A stretch of DNA of 64,000 nucleotides from Gammaproteobacteria bacterium UBA2965 (GCA_002348385.1 DEBD01000002.1:62001-126000); one strand, 5' to 3'; positions 8,170 through 17,637 are shown, counted from the stretch's first letter. Numbers and translations are program-made. Notes: a model not told the origin generated them from the sequence alone.

Positions 8170-9568
8170 TCGCGTGTGGGTCGTAGACGACGACCGCTCA
8201 ATACGCTGGGTGCTGGAACGTGCAATCACCCAGGCAGACATCCCCATGGCCGCTTTCGCGTCAGCCGACCACGCGCTGCACCACCTGGCTTCCGAAAGAC
8301 CGGTGGCCGTGATGACCGATGTGCGCATGCCAGGCATGGACGGCCTGGAATTCGTCAAGCACATACACGAGCAGCATCCGGACGTGCCGGTGATCGTCAT
8401 GACGGCGCATTCCGACCTGGATAGTGCGGTGAATGCCTATTCCAGCGGCGCGTTTGAATACCTTCCCAAGCCGTTCGACGTGGACGAGGCCGTCTCCACC
8501 TTACGACGCGCTATCACGTTCAGCGAAGAGGAACAGGCGGCACCCGCGGCGGCGTTCGAGCCCGCTTCCGAGATCATCGGTCAGGCCCCTGCCATGCAGG
8601 AGGTGTTCCGGGCCATCGGCAGGCTCGCAAATTCCAACGTAACCGTGCTGATCCGGGGGGCGTCCGGTTCGGGTAAGGAGCTGGTAGCACAAGCCCTGCA
8701 CAAACACAGCCCGCGCGCCCGCGGCGAGTTCGTTGCACTCAACATGGCAGCCATTCCGCGCGAGCTGGTGGAGGCCGAGCTCTTCGGCCACGAGAAAGGC
8801 GCCTTTACCGGTGCCACCAGCCGGCGCGAAGGACGCTTTGCACAAGCCAACGGGGGCACGCTGTTCCTAGACGAGATCGGTGATATGCCCATGGACAGCC
8901 AGACGCGACTGCTGCGCGTGCTCTCCGACAAGGAGTTCTACCGCATGGGGGGCCATGCGCCCGTTACCGCAGACGTGCGCATCATCGCCGCCACGCACCA
9001 GGACCTGGAGGTCAGGGTGCAGGCGGGCCATTTCCGCGAGGACCTGTTCCACCGCCTGAACGTAATCAGCGTGCACGTGCCGACACTGGCTGAGCGCAAA
9101 ACCGACATACCTCTGTTGGCGCGCCACTTCCTGGAAAACGCGGCAAAAGAAATGGGTGAGGAGCCGAAGTCGCTACGCGAAGAAACTCTGCAATACCTTG
9201 CCGAGCTGCCCTGGCCGGGAAACGTGCGTCAGCTTGAGAACACCTGCCGCTGGCTCACCGTGATGGCTTCCGGGCGCGAGGTCTATCACGCCGACCTGCC
9301 ACCCGAGCTTCAAGTGCCCGCACCCGGCAGCCAGGCGGGCGGTCCGCAAGGTTGGGAGCAGGCGCTGGCCGCCTGGGCCCAGGCCCGGCTCGCCGCCGAC
9401 CTCGACACACCGCTGCTCAACGAAGCGCTGCCCACTTTCGAACGCACCATGATCCGGGCGGCGCTACAACATACCGGCGGACGCAAGCGCGACGCAGCCG
9501 CGCTGCTGGGCTGGGGCCGCAATACGCTTACACGCAAGCTCGCCGAGCTAGAGATGACCGACATTTGA
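8162..9568 (+). CDS. glnG: Nitrogen-regulation response regulator NtrC
   Basis: 468 residues. Receiver domain with phospho-acceptor Asp53 (VMTDVRMPG), AAA+ sigma-54-interaction domain with Walker A GASGSGKE and the sigma-54 loop GAFTGA (EKGAFTGATSRREG), and a Fis-type helix-turn-helix at the C-terminus (GGRKRDAAALLGWGRNTLTRK). Once phosphorylated by NtrB it binds sites such as 6891-6907 and activates sigma-54 promoters for nitrogen scavenging. The ATG lies inside the end of ntrB (ATGACTAA), implying coupled translation. Confidence 0.96.
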   Translation: MTNRVWVVDDDRSIRWVLERAITQADIPMAAFASADHALHHLASERPVAVMTDVRMPGMDGLEFVKHIHEQHPDVPVIVMTAHSDLDSAVNAYSSGAFEYLPKPFDVDEAVSTLRRAITFSEEEQAAPAAAFEPASEIIGQAPAMQEVFRAIGRLANSNVTVLIRGASGSGKELVAQALHKHSPRARGEFVALNMAAIPRELVEAELFGHEKGAFTGATSRREGRFAQANGGTLFLDEIGDMPMDSQTRLLRVLSDKEFYRMGGHAPVTADVRIIAATHQDLEVRVQAGHFREDLFHRLNVISVHVPTLAERKTDIPLLARHFLENAAKEMGEEPKSLREETLQYLAELPWPGNVRQLENTCRWLTVMASGREVYHADLPPELQVPAPGSQAGGPQGWEQALAAWAQARLAADLDTPLLNEALPTFERTMIRAALQHTGGRKRDAAALLGWGRNTLTRKLAELEMTDI

Positions 9569-9607
9569 GCCGGCCGCCTGGGTTCTCGGCACCGACACGA
9601 TGCTAAC

Positions 9608-10075
9608 ATGCCAGTAGACGTTGTACTCTACCAGCCAGAAATCCCACCCAACACGGGCAACGTGATCCGCATCTGCGCGAACACGGGCGCAAATCTGCAC
9701 CTGGTGGAGCCGCTCGGTTTCGAGCTGGACGATAAGCGTCTGAGACGCGCCGGCCTGGACTACCATGAATTTGCAGACATCCACGTACACGCAAGCTACA
9801 AGGCGCTGCTGAACAGCCTGGGAAGCCGGCGGATCTATGCGTTCACCACCAAGGCCAGCCGGTCGTTCTCCAGCACCGCCTTTGCAAAGGACGACGTGCT
9901 GCTGTTCGGCCCGGAAACCCGCGGGTTGCCTGCCAACGTACTGGCAGAATTCTCGCGGCAGAACCTGCTACGCATTCCCATGCGCAAGGGTAGCCGCAGC
10001 CTGAATCTGTCTAACGCGGTGGCGGTCGCCGTATTCGAAGCATGGCGGCAGCTGGGCTATCGCCAAGGCGGATAG
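9608..10075 (+). CDS. trmL: tRNA (cytidine/uridine(34)-2'-O)-methyltransferase TrmL
   Basis: 155 residues, the family length. SPOUT-class motifs are all present: PEIPPNTGNVIR at the N-terminus, LLFGPETRGLP (motif 2) and SLNLSNAVAVAVFE (motif 3), which form the trefoil knot that binds S-adenosylmethionine. It methylates the ribose of the wobble base of tRNA-Leu isoacceptors. It follows ntrC by 39 bp, a position also kept in Pseudomonas. Confidence 0.95.
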   Translation: MPVDVVLYQPEIPPNTGNVIRICANTGANLHLVEPLGFELDDKRLRRAGLDYHEFADIHVHASYKALLNSLGSRRIYAFTTKASRSFSSTAFAKDDVLLFGPETRGLPANVLAEFSRQNLLRIPMRKGSRSLNLSNAVAVAVFEAWRQLGYRQGG

Positions 10076-10096
10076 GGGCAGCCCTCCCCACGACGA

Positions 10097-10555
10097 CTAA
10101 TGCGTAACGCCTCCCTGCGGGTCTTGCGCACCTTCCTGCTGCGCCAGGGCTTGGGCGAACAAGGCGTCGAAGTTCACCGGCGCCAGGTGCACGGCCGGGA
10201 ACCCCCCACGAACCGACAGCGAGTCAATGGTTTCACGCACGTAGGGAAATAGCGTGTTGGGACACACCGTTCCCAGCACGCGCTGACGCGTCTGGTCATC
10301 GACACCCTCGATGCGAAACACCCCGGCCTGCTGAATCTCGATGATAAAGGCGGTCTTGCCGTTCTCGAGCTTCGCACGCAACGTCACCGTGAGCACAACC
10401 TCGAACAGGTTCTCGCCCACACCGTTCGCCCGGGAGTTGATGTCGAGTTGCATCTCCGGCTTCCAGGTCTCGGTGAAGACCCCCGGCGAGCGCGGCGACT
10501 CAAAGGAAGCGTCCTTCAGGTACAGGCGCTCCAGCGACACATGACCGTTGCTCAT
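10097..10555 (-). CDS. secB: Protein-export chaperone SecB
   Basis: 152 residues, acidic, with typical SecB segments: LYLKDASFESP, VVLTVTLRAKLE, IIEIQQAGVFRIEG and CPNTLFPYVRETIDSLSVRGGFPAVHLAPVNFDAL. It forms a tetramer that holds precursor proteins unfolded and hands them to SecA. The ATG at 10555 overlaps the stop of the upstream rhodanese gene (ATGA), so translation is coupled. In Pseudomonas and E. coli a glutaredoxin gene sits between the two; it is missing here. Confidence 0.97.
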   Translation of the reverse strand: MSNGHVSLERLYLKDASFESPRSPGVFTETWKPEMQLDINSRANGVGENLFEVVLTVTLRAKLENGKTAFIIEIQQAGVFRIEGVDDQTRQRVLGTVCPNTLFPYVRETIDSLSVRGGFPAVHLAPVNFDALFAQALAQQEGAQDPQGGVTH

Positions 10556-10968
10556 GCCTTGACCACGGGCAGGTTCTGGTTGCGCCACTCGGCAATGCCG
10601 CCGCTCAGACGGCTGACGTTGGCGAAACCGTTCTTGCGCATGGCCGTACCCGCCGAGCCGGCATGCTGACCCATCTTGCAGGCCAAAACGATGGGTTTGT
10701 CCTTGTACTTCTCTAACTCGGAGAGGCGCGACTCCAACGATGCATAAGGTATGTTTACGGAATCGACGATGTGCCCGGCCTCGTATTCTTTCTGATCGCG
10801 CAGATCCAGCACCACGGCGCCTTCTCGGTTCACCAGGCCCACCAGCTGCTGGGCGCTCACCGAACTACCCCCACGCTGGGTCTCGTTGCGTATGAATAAC
10901 ACCAACAACACCACAAATGCGCCCACCAGATAGGGGTGGTTGCCGATGAATTCGAAAAGTTGGTCCAT
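10552..10968 (-). CDS. yibN: Membrane-anchored rhodanese-like protein (YibN family)
   Basis: 138 residues from the ATG at 10968; GTG or TTG starts 18-21 bp upstream are possible. One membrane helix near residues 12-26 (YLVGAFVVLLVLFI) is followed by a rhodanese domain: VVLDLRDQKEYEAGHI and the active-site loop CKMGQHAG with Cys97. Sulfurtransferase activity is likely but the substrate is unknown. It sits in the conserved gpmI/yibN/secB neighbourhood and is divergent from gpmI. Confidence 0.9.
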   Translation of the reverse strand: MDQLFEFIGNHPYLVGAFVVLLVLFIRNETQRGGSSVSAQQLVGLVNREGAVVLDLRDQKEYEAGHIVDSVNIPYASLESRLSELEKYKDKPIVLACKMGQHAGSAGTAMRKNGFANVSRLSGGIAEWRNQNLPVVKA

Positions 10969-11065
10969 GCCGCCCGGTGCGCTCACCAAAAGAGCGCGGA
11001 ATTATACACACTGGTTACGCGCGCGAGACCATCGCGCAAAACGGATTCTGCTAGAATGCGCCGCC

Positions 11066-12619
11066 ATGAAAACCACCACCGTTCTGGTGGTGTTGGACGG
11101 CTTCGGATACAGCGAAGCCACCGAGTTCAACGCCATCGCCAGCGCTAGCACCCCTCACTGGGATCAGTTCTGGAGTAAGTGCCCACATACCCTGATATCC
11201 GGATCTGGCGGCGATGTAGGGCTACCAGATGGGCAAATGGGCAACTCCGAAGTGGGCCACATGAACCTGGGCGCTGGGCGCGTGGTATATCAGGACTTCA
11301 CCCGCATCAACCGGGCCATCGAGCAGGGCGAGTTCACTCGCAATCGCACCTTGAACCGCACGTTAGACCGGGTGAAGAAGTCTCAGGGCGCTTTGCACGT
11401 GATGGGCCTGCTGTCGCCCGGGGGCGTGCACTCCCATGAAAATCAGATATTTGCCGTGCTGGAGATGGCCGCCGCTGCCGGGGTGACTCGCGTTTATCTG
11501 CACGCCTTTCTGGATGGGCGCGACACCCCGCCAAAGAGCGCCGAAGCATCACTGGCGCGTGCCGATGCGCTTATGAGCAAGTTGGGCGTGGGCCACGTGG
11601 CTTCCATCACCGGCCGCTACTTTGCCATGGACCGAGACCGGCGCTGGGATCGCATCGAACGGGCATACAACTTGCTGGTTCGGGGCGAGGCGCCCTACCA
11701 CGCCGACAACGGGGTAGACGCGCTCAAGCTGGCCTACGCGCGCGACGAGAGCGACGAGTTCGTGCAACCGACCGCCATTCACCCCTCCGGCGAGCTGCCG
11801 GTGCGCATCTGCGACGACGACGCGGTGATGTTCATGAACTTCCGCGCCGACCGGGCCCGCCAGATTACACGCGCGCTGCTGGAGGCCGATTTTTCCGAGT
11901 TCGAGCGTCGCACGCGCGTAGTTCTGGCCGATTTCGTGATGCTCACCCGCTACGCAGACGACATCGACACCTCGTGCGCTTTCGAACCCATGGTGCTGGA
12001 CAACACCCTGGGTGAATACCTGGCGGTGAGCGGCAAATCGCAGCTGCGCCTGGCGGAAACCGAGAAATACGCCCATGTGACCTTTTTCTTTTCGGGCGGC
12101 CGCGAGGATCCCTTCGAGCTGGAGCACCGAATACTGGTACCCTCGCCCAAGGTGGACACCTACGACCAGCAGCCGGAGATGAGCGCCCACAAGGTCACCG
12201 ACGAGTTGGTCAAGGCGATCCAGGGAGGCAGCTACGACACCATCGTATGCAATTTCGCCAACGGCGACATGGTGGGCCACACCGGGAACTTCGACGCCGC
12301 CGTGCAGGCGGTAGAAACCCTGGACATCTGCCTGGGCCGCATTCACGAAGCCCTGCGATCCAACGGTGGGCAGATGCTGATCACCGCCGACCACGGCAAC
12401 GTGGAGCAAATGCGCGACGATGCAACCAACCAGGCACATACCGCGCACACCTGTGAGCCCGTGCCACTGGTGTACGTGGGGCCCCAGTCCATCGATCTGG
12501 ATAGCGGTGCCACCCTGTCGGATGTCGCACCAACGCTGCTGGATCTCATGCACCTGGAAGTGCCGCCGGAGATGACCGGCAGATCCATCGCCCGGTTCAA
12601 GGAGCGACGGTCGGCTTGA
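11066..12619 (+). CDS. gpmI: 2,3-bisphosphoglycerate-independent phosphoglycerate mutase
   Basis: 517 residues (family about 510-515). It has VVLDGFG with the metal-binding Asp11, GNSEVGH with the phosphorylated Ser61, and the C-terminal metal cluster ITADHGNVEQM plus HTAHT. It interconverts 3- and 2-phosphoglycerate using two Mn2+ ions in glycolysis and gluconeogenesis. The ATG at 11066 is the standard start (MKTTTVLVVLDG). A TAGAAT -10-like element lies at about 11052. Confidence 0.97.
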   Translation: MKTTTVLVVLDGFGYSEATEFNAIASASTPHWDQFWSKCPHTLISGSGGDVGLPDGQMGNSEVGHMNLGAGRVVYQDFTRINRAIEQGEFTRNRTLNRTLDRVKKSQGALHVMGLLSPGGVHSHENQIFAVLEMAAAAGVTRVYLHAFLDGRDTPPKSAEASLARADALMSKLGVGHVASITGRYFAMDRDRRWDRIERAYNLLVRGEAPYHADNGVDALKLAYARDESDEFVQPTAIHPSGELPVRICDDDAVMFMNFRADRARQITRALLEADFSEFERRTRVVLADFVMLTRYADDIDTSCAFEPMVLDNTLGEYLAVSGKSQLRLAETEKYAHVTFFFSGGREDPFELEHRILVPSPKVDTYDQQPEMSAHKVTDELVKAIQGGSYDTIVCNFANGDMVGHTGNFDAAVQAVETLDICLGRIHEALRSNGGQMLITADHGNVEQMRDDATNQAHTAHTCEPVPLVYVGPQSIDLDSGATLSDVAPTLLDLMHLEVPPEMTGRSIARFKERRSA

Positions 12620-12657
12620 GGCCCACGCGCGCGCCCCGGCAACGGCACCCACAACGC

Positions 12658-13812
12658 GTGCACACCCGTGTAATCGCATCCATCTTACTGCTTGCATGCG
12701 GCGTTTCCGCCGCGATCTCGGTGGCCTCGGAGGCCAACGGTGATCGAGCAGAAACCCGCGAAGCCCTGCGCGGCATTGTCACCGAACTCAACAACCTGAA
12801 TGCCTGGCTTACCGAAGCCGACGCCCAGCGCAGCCGCTGGCTTGCCCAGCTGCAAGAACAGGACAAGCTGGTGGCCGACCTGAGCGCACAGGCCGATGTC
12901 GCCGCGGCGGAGTTGGCCGCAGCGGAAGCCAGGCTGGCCGAACTCACCGCCAGACACAACGCGCTGGAGGGCCAGCGCAGCCTGCAGGCGCACAAGATCA
13001 GCCAGCACCTGAGCGCGGCGCAGCGGCTGAGCGGCGGAGATTTCTTCAAGCTGCTGCTCAACCAGCAGACACCCGAGACCTTCGACCGCATGCTCAGGTA
13101 CCACGGCTACTTCAGTAGCGCCCGCGCCCGCACGCTGGAGCGCTATCAAGCGACTCTGGATCACCTCGACACCAATCGCGCCGAACTCGACGAGCAGGCA
13201 GAACGGCATCGCGAGAAGAACGCCGCATTGGCGGACCGTCACAAAACCCTCATGGCCTCGCGGCAAGAACGCCAGGTGCTGCTGGCGGAGTTGGACGCCC
13301 AGAGGGAAGACACGGCCGTACAGCGAGAGCGCTTGCTGGCCGATCGCGCCCGGCTGGAAAAGCTTTTGAGCGAACTGGACAGACGCACGGCAACGCTGGA
13401 TGGCTCGCAGTTCCTGGCGGGCAAAGGCTCGCTACCGTGGCCGCTGCGCGGCCCCATCCGTGCCACCTTCGGCCGCCCGCGGGCCGATGGTCGCCTAGTG
13501 TGGCACGGCATGGTGGTCAGCGCAGAAGAAGGCACGCCCGTCGCCGCCGTGTTTCGCGGACGAGTCGTGTTCGCTGATTGGCTGCGCGGATTCGGCTTGC
13601 TCATCATCCTCGACCACGGCAGCGGCTTCATGACGCTGTACGGCCACGCCGAATCGCTCACCAAGGTGCCCGGCGACTGGGTGGAAGCCGGCGAACTCAT
13701 CGCCAGGGCCGGCCGCAGCGGCGGGCAGAGCAAGAGCGGGCTGTATTTTGAAATTCGTCAAAAGGGTGCGGCCAAAGATCCGTTAGGATGGTTGGCAAAG
13801 CGAGGAACCTGA
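12658..13812 (+). CDS. envC: Murein hydrolase activator EnvC
   Basis: 384 residues from the GTG at 12658 (a TTG at 12616, overlapping the gpmI stop, would add 14). A signal peptide (VIASILLLACGVSAAISVAS) leads to a long coiled coil (about residues 35-245) and a C-terminal LytM domain. The LytM zinc ligands are degenerate: WHGMV lacks the Asp, and the last motif reads LYFEI rather than HxH. That is expected of EnvC, which does not cut peptidoglycan but activates the amidases AmiA/B at the divisome. Gene order gpmI-envC-ctp-yibQ is conserved. Confidence 0.9.
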   Translation: MHTRVIASILLLACGVSAAISVASEANGDRAETREALRGIVTELNNLNAWLTEADAQRSRWLAQLQEQDKLVADLSAQADVAAAELAAAEARLAELTARHNALEGQRSLQAHKISQHLSAAQRLSGGDFFKLLLNQQTPETFDRMLRYHGYFSSARARTLERYQATLDHLDTNRAELDEQAERHREKNAALADRHKTLMASRQERQVLLAELDAQREDTAVQRERLLADRARLEKLLSELDRRTATLDGSQFLAGKGSLPWPLRGPIRATFGRPRADGRLVWHGMVVSAEEGTPVAAVFRGRVVFADWLRGFGLLIILDHGSGFMTLYGHAESLTKVPGDWVEAGELIARAGRSGGQSKSGLYFEIRQKGAAKDPLGWLAKRGT

Positions 13813-13851
13813 CGGTTTCTCTCATCCATTAGACCTGCCAGACTGCCCGAT

Positions 13852-15033
13852 ATGAAGCTTAGCCCGATCACCCTTACGGGAATCGTGATCAGTATGGTGA
13901 CCGGGGTCGCCCTGGGCATATCCGGGCACTCCTGGTGGCTGACCGAGCGCTCGGAATCCGACCAAGCACGCGCCTTCAACGAGGTGCTCAGTCAGGTCCA
14001 GCTGAACTACGTGGAGGAAGTGGGCCGCGATGAGTTGATGGACCAGGCGCTGCGGGGCATGCTCGACGGCCTGGACAGTTACTCCGATTTTCTCGATACG
14101 AGCGACTTCAACGACCTGCAGGCGGAAACTACAGGGCAGTTCGGCGGCATCGGCATCGAACTGGGTAAGGTGGACGACGTGTTCACCGTGATTACGCCGC
14201 TGGACGGCACGCCGGCCAGCAGAAGCGGTTTGCGCTCTGGAGACCGTATCGTTGCGGTAGACGAGCAGGAGCTGAAAACAGACAGCAAGCTCATCGATGT
14301 GGTGCACGCGCTGCGCGGAGAAGTGGGCAGCAAGGTGAACGTGACCTTCCAGCGCGGCGACGAAGCACCGAAAACGGCCACACTGACCCGGGCGGTCATC
14401 GAAGTCGCCAGCGTACGCGGACGCCTGCTGGAGCCCGGATTCGGCTACATCCGCATCTCGCAATTCCAAACCACCACCAGCGAGGACTTCGCCAAGCTGC
14501 TCGCCGAGCTCGGCTCCGAGCACAAGCTGAACGGCCTGGTGCTGGATCTACGCAACAACCCGGGCGGCGTGCTGCAGGCGTCCGTGGACGTGGCCGACGC
14601 ACTACTCAAAGACGGCTTGATCGTGTACACCGAAGGCCGCCTGCCTTCCTCGCACCTGCGCTACCGCGCCTCCGGCCGCGACCTGCTCAAGGGCGCACCC
14701 GTTGCGGTACTGATCAACCAGGGCTCGGCGTCCGCCGCGGAAATCGTGGCGGGTGCATTACAGGACCACGGCCGGGCTGTGGTGCTGGGCAACACCAGCT
14801 ACGGCAAGGGCTCGGTGCAATCCGTATTGCCGCTATCGGGCCAGCGCGCCTTGAAGCTCACCACGTCTTACTACTACACCCCACACGGCCGCTCTATTCA
14901 CGAGATGGGCATCGAGCCGGACCTGATCGTGGATGAGGCCGGCAACGTCGCCGACCAGAACGCCCCCATCGTCGACGAAGCACTAGCGGTATTGAAGCGG
15001 GAACACCAGAACCGGTTGCACGCCCGCTTGTGA
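13852..15033 (+). CDS. C-terminal processing peptidase, S41 family
   Basis: 393 residues. An N-terminal helix (TGIVISMVTGVALGISG) exports or anchors it in the periplasm. A PDZ domain follows (about residues 95-180, GQFGGIGIELG ... PASRSGLRSGDRIVAV), then the S41 core with nucleophile serine in GSASAAEI and general-base lysine in SYGKGSVQ. CtpA-type proteases trim periplasmic and peptidoglycan-linked proteins. It lies between envC and yibQ, a placement that hints at cell-wall turnover at division. Confidence 0.93.
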   Translation: MKLSPITLTGIVISMVTGVALGISGHSWWLTERSESDQARAFNEVLSQVQLNYVEEVGRDELMDQALRGMLDGLDSYSDFLDTSDFNDLQAETTGQFGGIGIELGKVDDVFTVITPLDGTPASRSGLRSGDRIVAVDEQELKTDSKLIDVVHALRGEVGSKVNVTFQRGDEAPKTATLTRAVIEVASVRGRLLEPGFGYIRISQFQTTTSEDFAKLLAELGSEHKLNGLVLDLRNNPGGVLQASVDVADALLKDGLIVYTEGRLPSSHLRYRASGRDLLKGAPVAVLINQGSASAAEIVAGALQDHGRAVVLGNTSYGKGSVQSVLPLSGQRALKLTTSYYYTPHGRSIHEMGIEPDLIVDEAGNVADQNAPIVDEALAVLKREHQNRLHARL

Positions 15034-15833
15034 GGGGCCTAGGCCAGCACACCAACCTGACCCCGCTGCTGCTCGCGCTGTTGTTGTGCTGCGCGCCGGG
15101 GGTGCACGCCGCGCGCCTGGCAATCGTGGTGGACGACCTGGGCTATAGCATGCGCCAGTCGCAGCGCGTGCTGGCGCTACCCGGACCCATCGCACTCGCC
15201 ATTCTGCCGTTCGCTCCACGAGCCCAGGCGATCGCTCGACAGGCCAGCACCGCAGGTAAAGAAGTGCTTGTGCACCAGCCCATGCAGGCCCTGGGCCGAA
15301 GCCACAACCACCCTGACAGCGGCACGCTGACGCTGGACATGCCCGCAGGACGCTTCGTTGATCTGCTGGCGCAAGCCATAGATCGGCTCCCAACCGCAGT
15401 GGGTGTCAACAATCATGCCGGCAGTCTACTTACTCAGCACGCCGAGCCCATGAACCGGCTCATGGCCCAACTGGACGCGCGCGGGCTGTTTTTCGTAGAC
15501 AGCAGAACCACACATAAAACCGTGGCGGTGGAAGTAGCGCACCAATGGCACGTGCCCGTCGTGCAGCGCGACGTGTTTCTCGACCACGTGCGCACACCCG
15601 TTGCAGTGAAAAATGAGTTTGAGCGTGCGCTCGGCATCGCGCGCCGCAACGGGCACGCTCTGCTGATCGCCCACCCGAACGAACTGAGTCTGGATTTTCT
15701 GGAAGCGGCACTAACTCGCCTGCCCGCAGACGTGCGCCTGGTTGGTGTCAGTGCGCTGTTGCCGAAGCCTGATCTAGCAGGTTCTGGCCCGCGCGAAAAT
15801 TCAGCGTTCCAGCGTATATCGCTCGCCCGGTGA
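15030..15833 (+). CDS. yibQ: Divergent polysaccharide deacetylase family protein (YibQ)
   Basis: 267 residues from a GTG that overlaps the protease stop (GTGA). A signal peptide (LLLALLLCCAPGVHA) precedes RLAIVVDDLGYS, the double-Asp motif of the divergent polysaccharide deacetylase fold, with VLVHQPMQ, NNHAGS and FFVDSRTT further on. The biological substrate is not known. Its last 86 bp overlap the convergent hisA gene. Confidence 0.88.
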   Translation: MRGLGQHTNLTPLLLALLLCCAPGVHAARLAIVVDDLGYSMRQSQRVLALPGPIALAILPFAPRAQAIARQASTAGKEVLVHQPMQALGRSHNHPDSGTLTLDMPAGRFVDLLAQAIDRLPTAVGVNNHAGSLLTQHAEPMNRLMAQLDARGLFFVDSRTTHKTVAVEVAHQWHVPVVQRDVFLDHVRTPVAVKNEFERALGIARRNGHALLIAHPNELSLDFLEAALTRLPADVRLVGVSALLPKPDLAGSGPRENSAFQRISLAR

Positions 15834-16503
15834 TCGCGCCCATCAACTCGCCGCCGCGCTGCTGAGCGGCATCGCTCAGCCGCTGCAGATCCTCCAGGGT
15901 GCTCACCCCGCCTGACGCGATGACCGGGATGTCCACAGCCTCTGCCAACGCCAGCGTCGCCTCCACGTTCAGTCCCTGCATCATGCCGTCGCGCGAAATG
16001 TCCGTATAAACGATAGCGGCGATGTCGAGGCTGGCCACTTGCCGGGCAAACTGCACGGCGCTCACCTTGGAAGTGCGATCCCAGCCCCAGGTGGCCACCA
16101 GCCCATCGCGTGCATCCAGACCCAGAATGACCTTGCCGGGGTACTTCGCCACCGCCGCAGCCAGGAAGTCGGGCTCCTGCAGCGCTGCCGTACCGAGTAT
16201 CACCTGAGACACGCCGGCGCGCATGTAGGCATCGATGGTTTCCTCGGTGCGTATCCCACCACCAAGCTGCACCGGCACATCGCCGATGCCCTCAACGATG
16301 GCCTCTACCACCTCACGGTTTTTCGGCTCACCGGCAAAGGCACCATCCAGATCTACCACGTGCAATCGTCGACAGCCTTGCTTGCGCCAATGCCGGGCCA
16401 CGGACCGCGGGTCATCGGAAAACACCGTGACGTCTTCCATGCGGCCCTGTCGCAGACGAACACACTGACCGTCTTTCAGATCTATCGCAGGAATCAACAG
16501 CAC
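15748..16503 (-). CDS. hisA: ProFAR isomerase HisA
   Basis: 251 residues. A TIM barrel with LLIPAIDLKDGQCVRL at the start, the catalytic Asp in that strand, QLGGGIRT and the second catalytic Asp in YTDISRDGMM, and IASGGV and AITGRAIY phosphate-binding loops. It performs the fourth step of histidine synthesis. It begins with GTG directly at the hisB stop, using the AAGGAAG at the hisB end as ribosome site. hisH and hisF, usual neighbours, are absent from this window. Confidence 0.96.
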   Translation of the reverse strand: MLLIPAIDLKDGQCVRLRQGRMEDVTVFSDDPRSVARHWRKQGCRRLHVVDLDGAFAGEPKNREVVEAIVEGIGDVPVQLGGGIRTEETIDAYMRAGVSQVILGTAALQEPDFLAAAVAKYPGKVILGLDARDGLVATWGWDRTSKVSAVQFARQVASLDIAAIVYTDISRDGMMQGLNVEATLALAEAVDIPVIASGGVSTLEDLQRLSDAAQQRGGELMGAITGRAIYAGTLNFRAGQNLLDQASATAH

Positions 16504-17103
16504 CTACAGACTTCCTTTAGTGGAAGGAATCTGTCCTTCCATGCGCGGATCGAAGGCCACCGCCATGCGCAGCGCGCGGCCGAAGGCTTTGAACAGCGTC
16601 TCTGCCTGATGATGCGCGTTTTCGCCGCGCAGGTTATCGAGGTGAAGCGTTACCTGAGCATGGTTTACAAAGCCCTGAAAGAATTCCTGCAGCAGATCCA
16701 CGTCGAAGTCGCCAACACGCGGACGCACGTATTCCACGCAGCACGTGAACCCGGGCCGGCCAGACAGATCGATCACGGCGCGAGACAGGGCCTCGTCCAG
16801 CGGCACGTAGGCGTGGCCGTAACGAACCAGCCCCGCCTTGTCGCCTACCGCCTGCGCCAGCGCCTGGCCCAGCACAATACCTACGTCTTCCACCGTATGG
16901 TGGGCATCCACTTCAAGATCACCCTTGGCATCGATGTGCAGATCAATCAATCCGTGCCGCGCCACCTGGGTGAGCATGTGCTCGAAAAACGGCAGCCCGG
17001 TGGATAATGCGGCACTGCCCGTACCATCCAGGTTCAAGGTCAGCTCGATCTGGGTTTCCTGCGTGTCGCGCTTGATGGTGGCGGCACGCGGCTGCTTGCT
17101 CAT
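16504..17103 (-). CDS. hisB: Imidazoleglycerol-phosphate dehydratase HisB
   Basis: 199 residues, monofunctional form without the phosphatase half found in E. coli. Metal-binding repeats DAHHTVEDVGI and ENAHHQAETLFKAFGRAL are present, plus FFEHMLTQVARHG. It dehydrates imidazoleglycerol phosphate in histidine synthesis. It abuts hisA with no gap; the glutaminase gene hisH that normally separates them in Pseudomonas-type operons is gone. Confidence 0.97.
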   Translation of the reverse strand: MSKQPRAATIKRDTQETQIELTLNLDGTGSAALSTGLPFFEHMLTQVARHGLIDLHIDAKGDLEVDAHHTVEDVGIVLGQALAQAVGDKAGLVRYGHAYVPLDEALSRAVIDLSGRPGFTCCVEYVRPRVGDFDVDLLQEFFQGFVNHAQVTLHLDNLRGENAHHQAETLFKAFGRALRMAVAFDPRMEGQIPSTKGSL

Positions 17104-17158
17104 GATGAATTCCGCACTGAAAAAAACCGCGCAAGTATAAGGGCCTTGCGCCGCACAA

Positions 17159-17554
17159 TCACAGGCGATCCATCAGGTTCCCATAGGGAAGAAAGCGATT
17201 GTCGGTATTGGCCCGAATCCAGGCGGTGAGGTCCTCAGGATAGACGCCACGTTCGCGCAATTGGGCGGCCAGCACGATCACCGGTGACTTGGCGCCCGCC
17301 TCCCACCCCGGCAGTTTCTCCGCCAGGGTATACAACTGCACTAGCGCCACCAGGGCCGCGTCATCCAAGCCGGCTGCCACCGGCGTCCAATCCACCTGCG
17401 GATGCCGCGCAAGCGCCGCCAGATCGGAGATTTCCACGCCATTTAGCCCGAAATCCGGGCTTTCCAGAGCATTTGCTGCTTTCAGCAGGCGCTCCAGGTC
17501 AGCGCTGGTGATGTGGCGAGGGGCTGAACCCGGTTCCCAACTCTCAACAGACAT
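17159..17554 (-). CDS. Conserved hypothetical protein
   Basis: 131 residues from the ATG at 17554. Mostly helical and acidic, with no membrane segment, with features such as LEESPDF-like and SPVIVLAAQLRERGVYPEDLTAWIRANTDNRFLPYGNLMDRL near the end (the latter spans most of the last 40 residues). From position it may match the small unknown genes that sit between hisB and asmA in Pseudomonas relatives. It lies 55 bp upstream of hisB in the same direction. I do not recognise a function. Confidence 0.65.
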   Translation of the reverse strand: MSVESWEPGSAPRHITSADLERLLKAANALESPDFGLNGVEISDLAALARHPQVDWTPVAAGLDDAALVALVQLYTLAEKLPGWEAGAKSPVIVLAAQLRERGVYPEDLTAWIRANTDNRFLPYGNLMDRL

Positions 17555-17637
17555 ATCTGGCAAGCTTCTTACATAAATTATACAAACTAGCCCCGGGAGT
17601 ATGCTCCAATGATAGCTGAGAGAGTTTAGCTGTAGCC

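Noticed and set aside
7168..8400. 410-codon open frame on the minus strand across ntrB/ntrC
   Set aside because: It is antisense to two certain genes and has no family motif; high GC creates such frames.
11549..12697. 382-codon antisense frame over gpmI
   Set aside because: Mirror of the gpmI reading frame with no recognisable domain or ribosome site.
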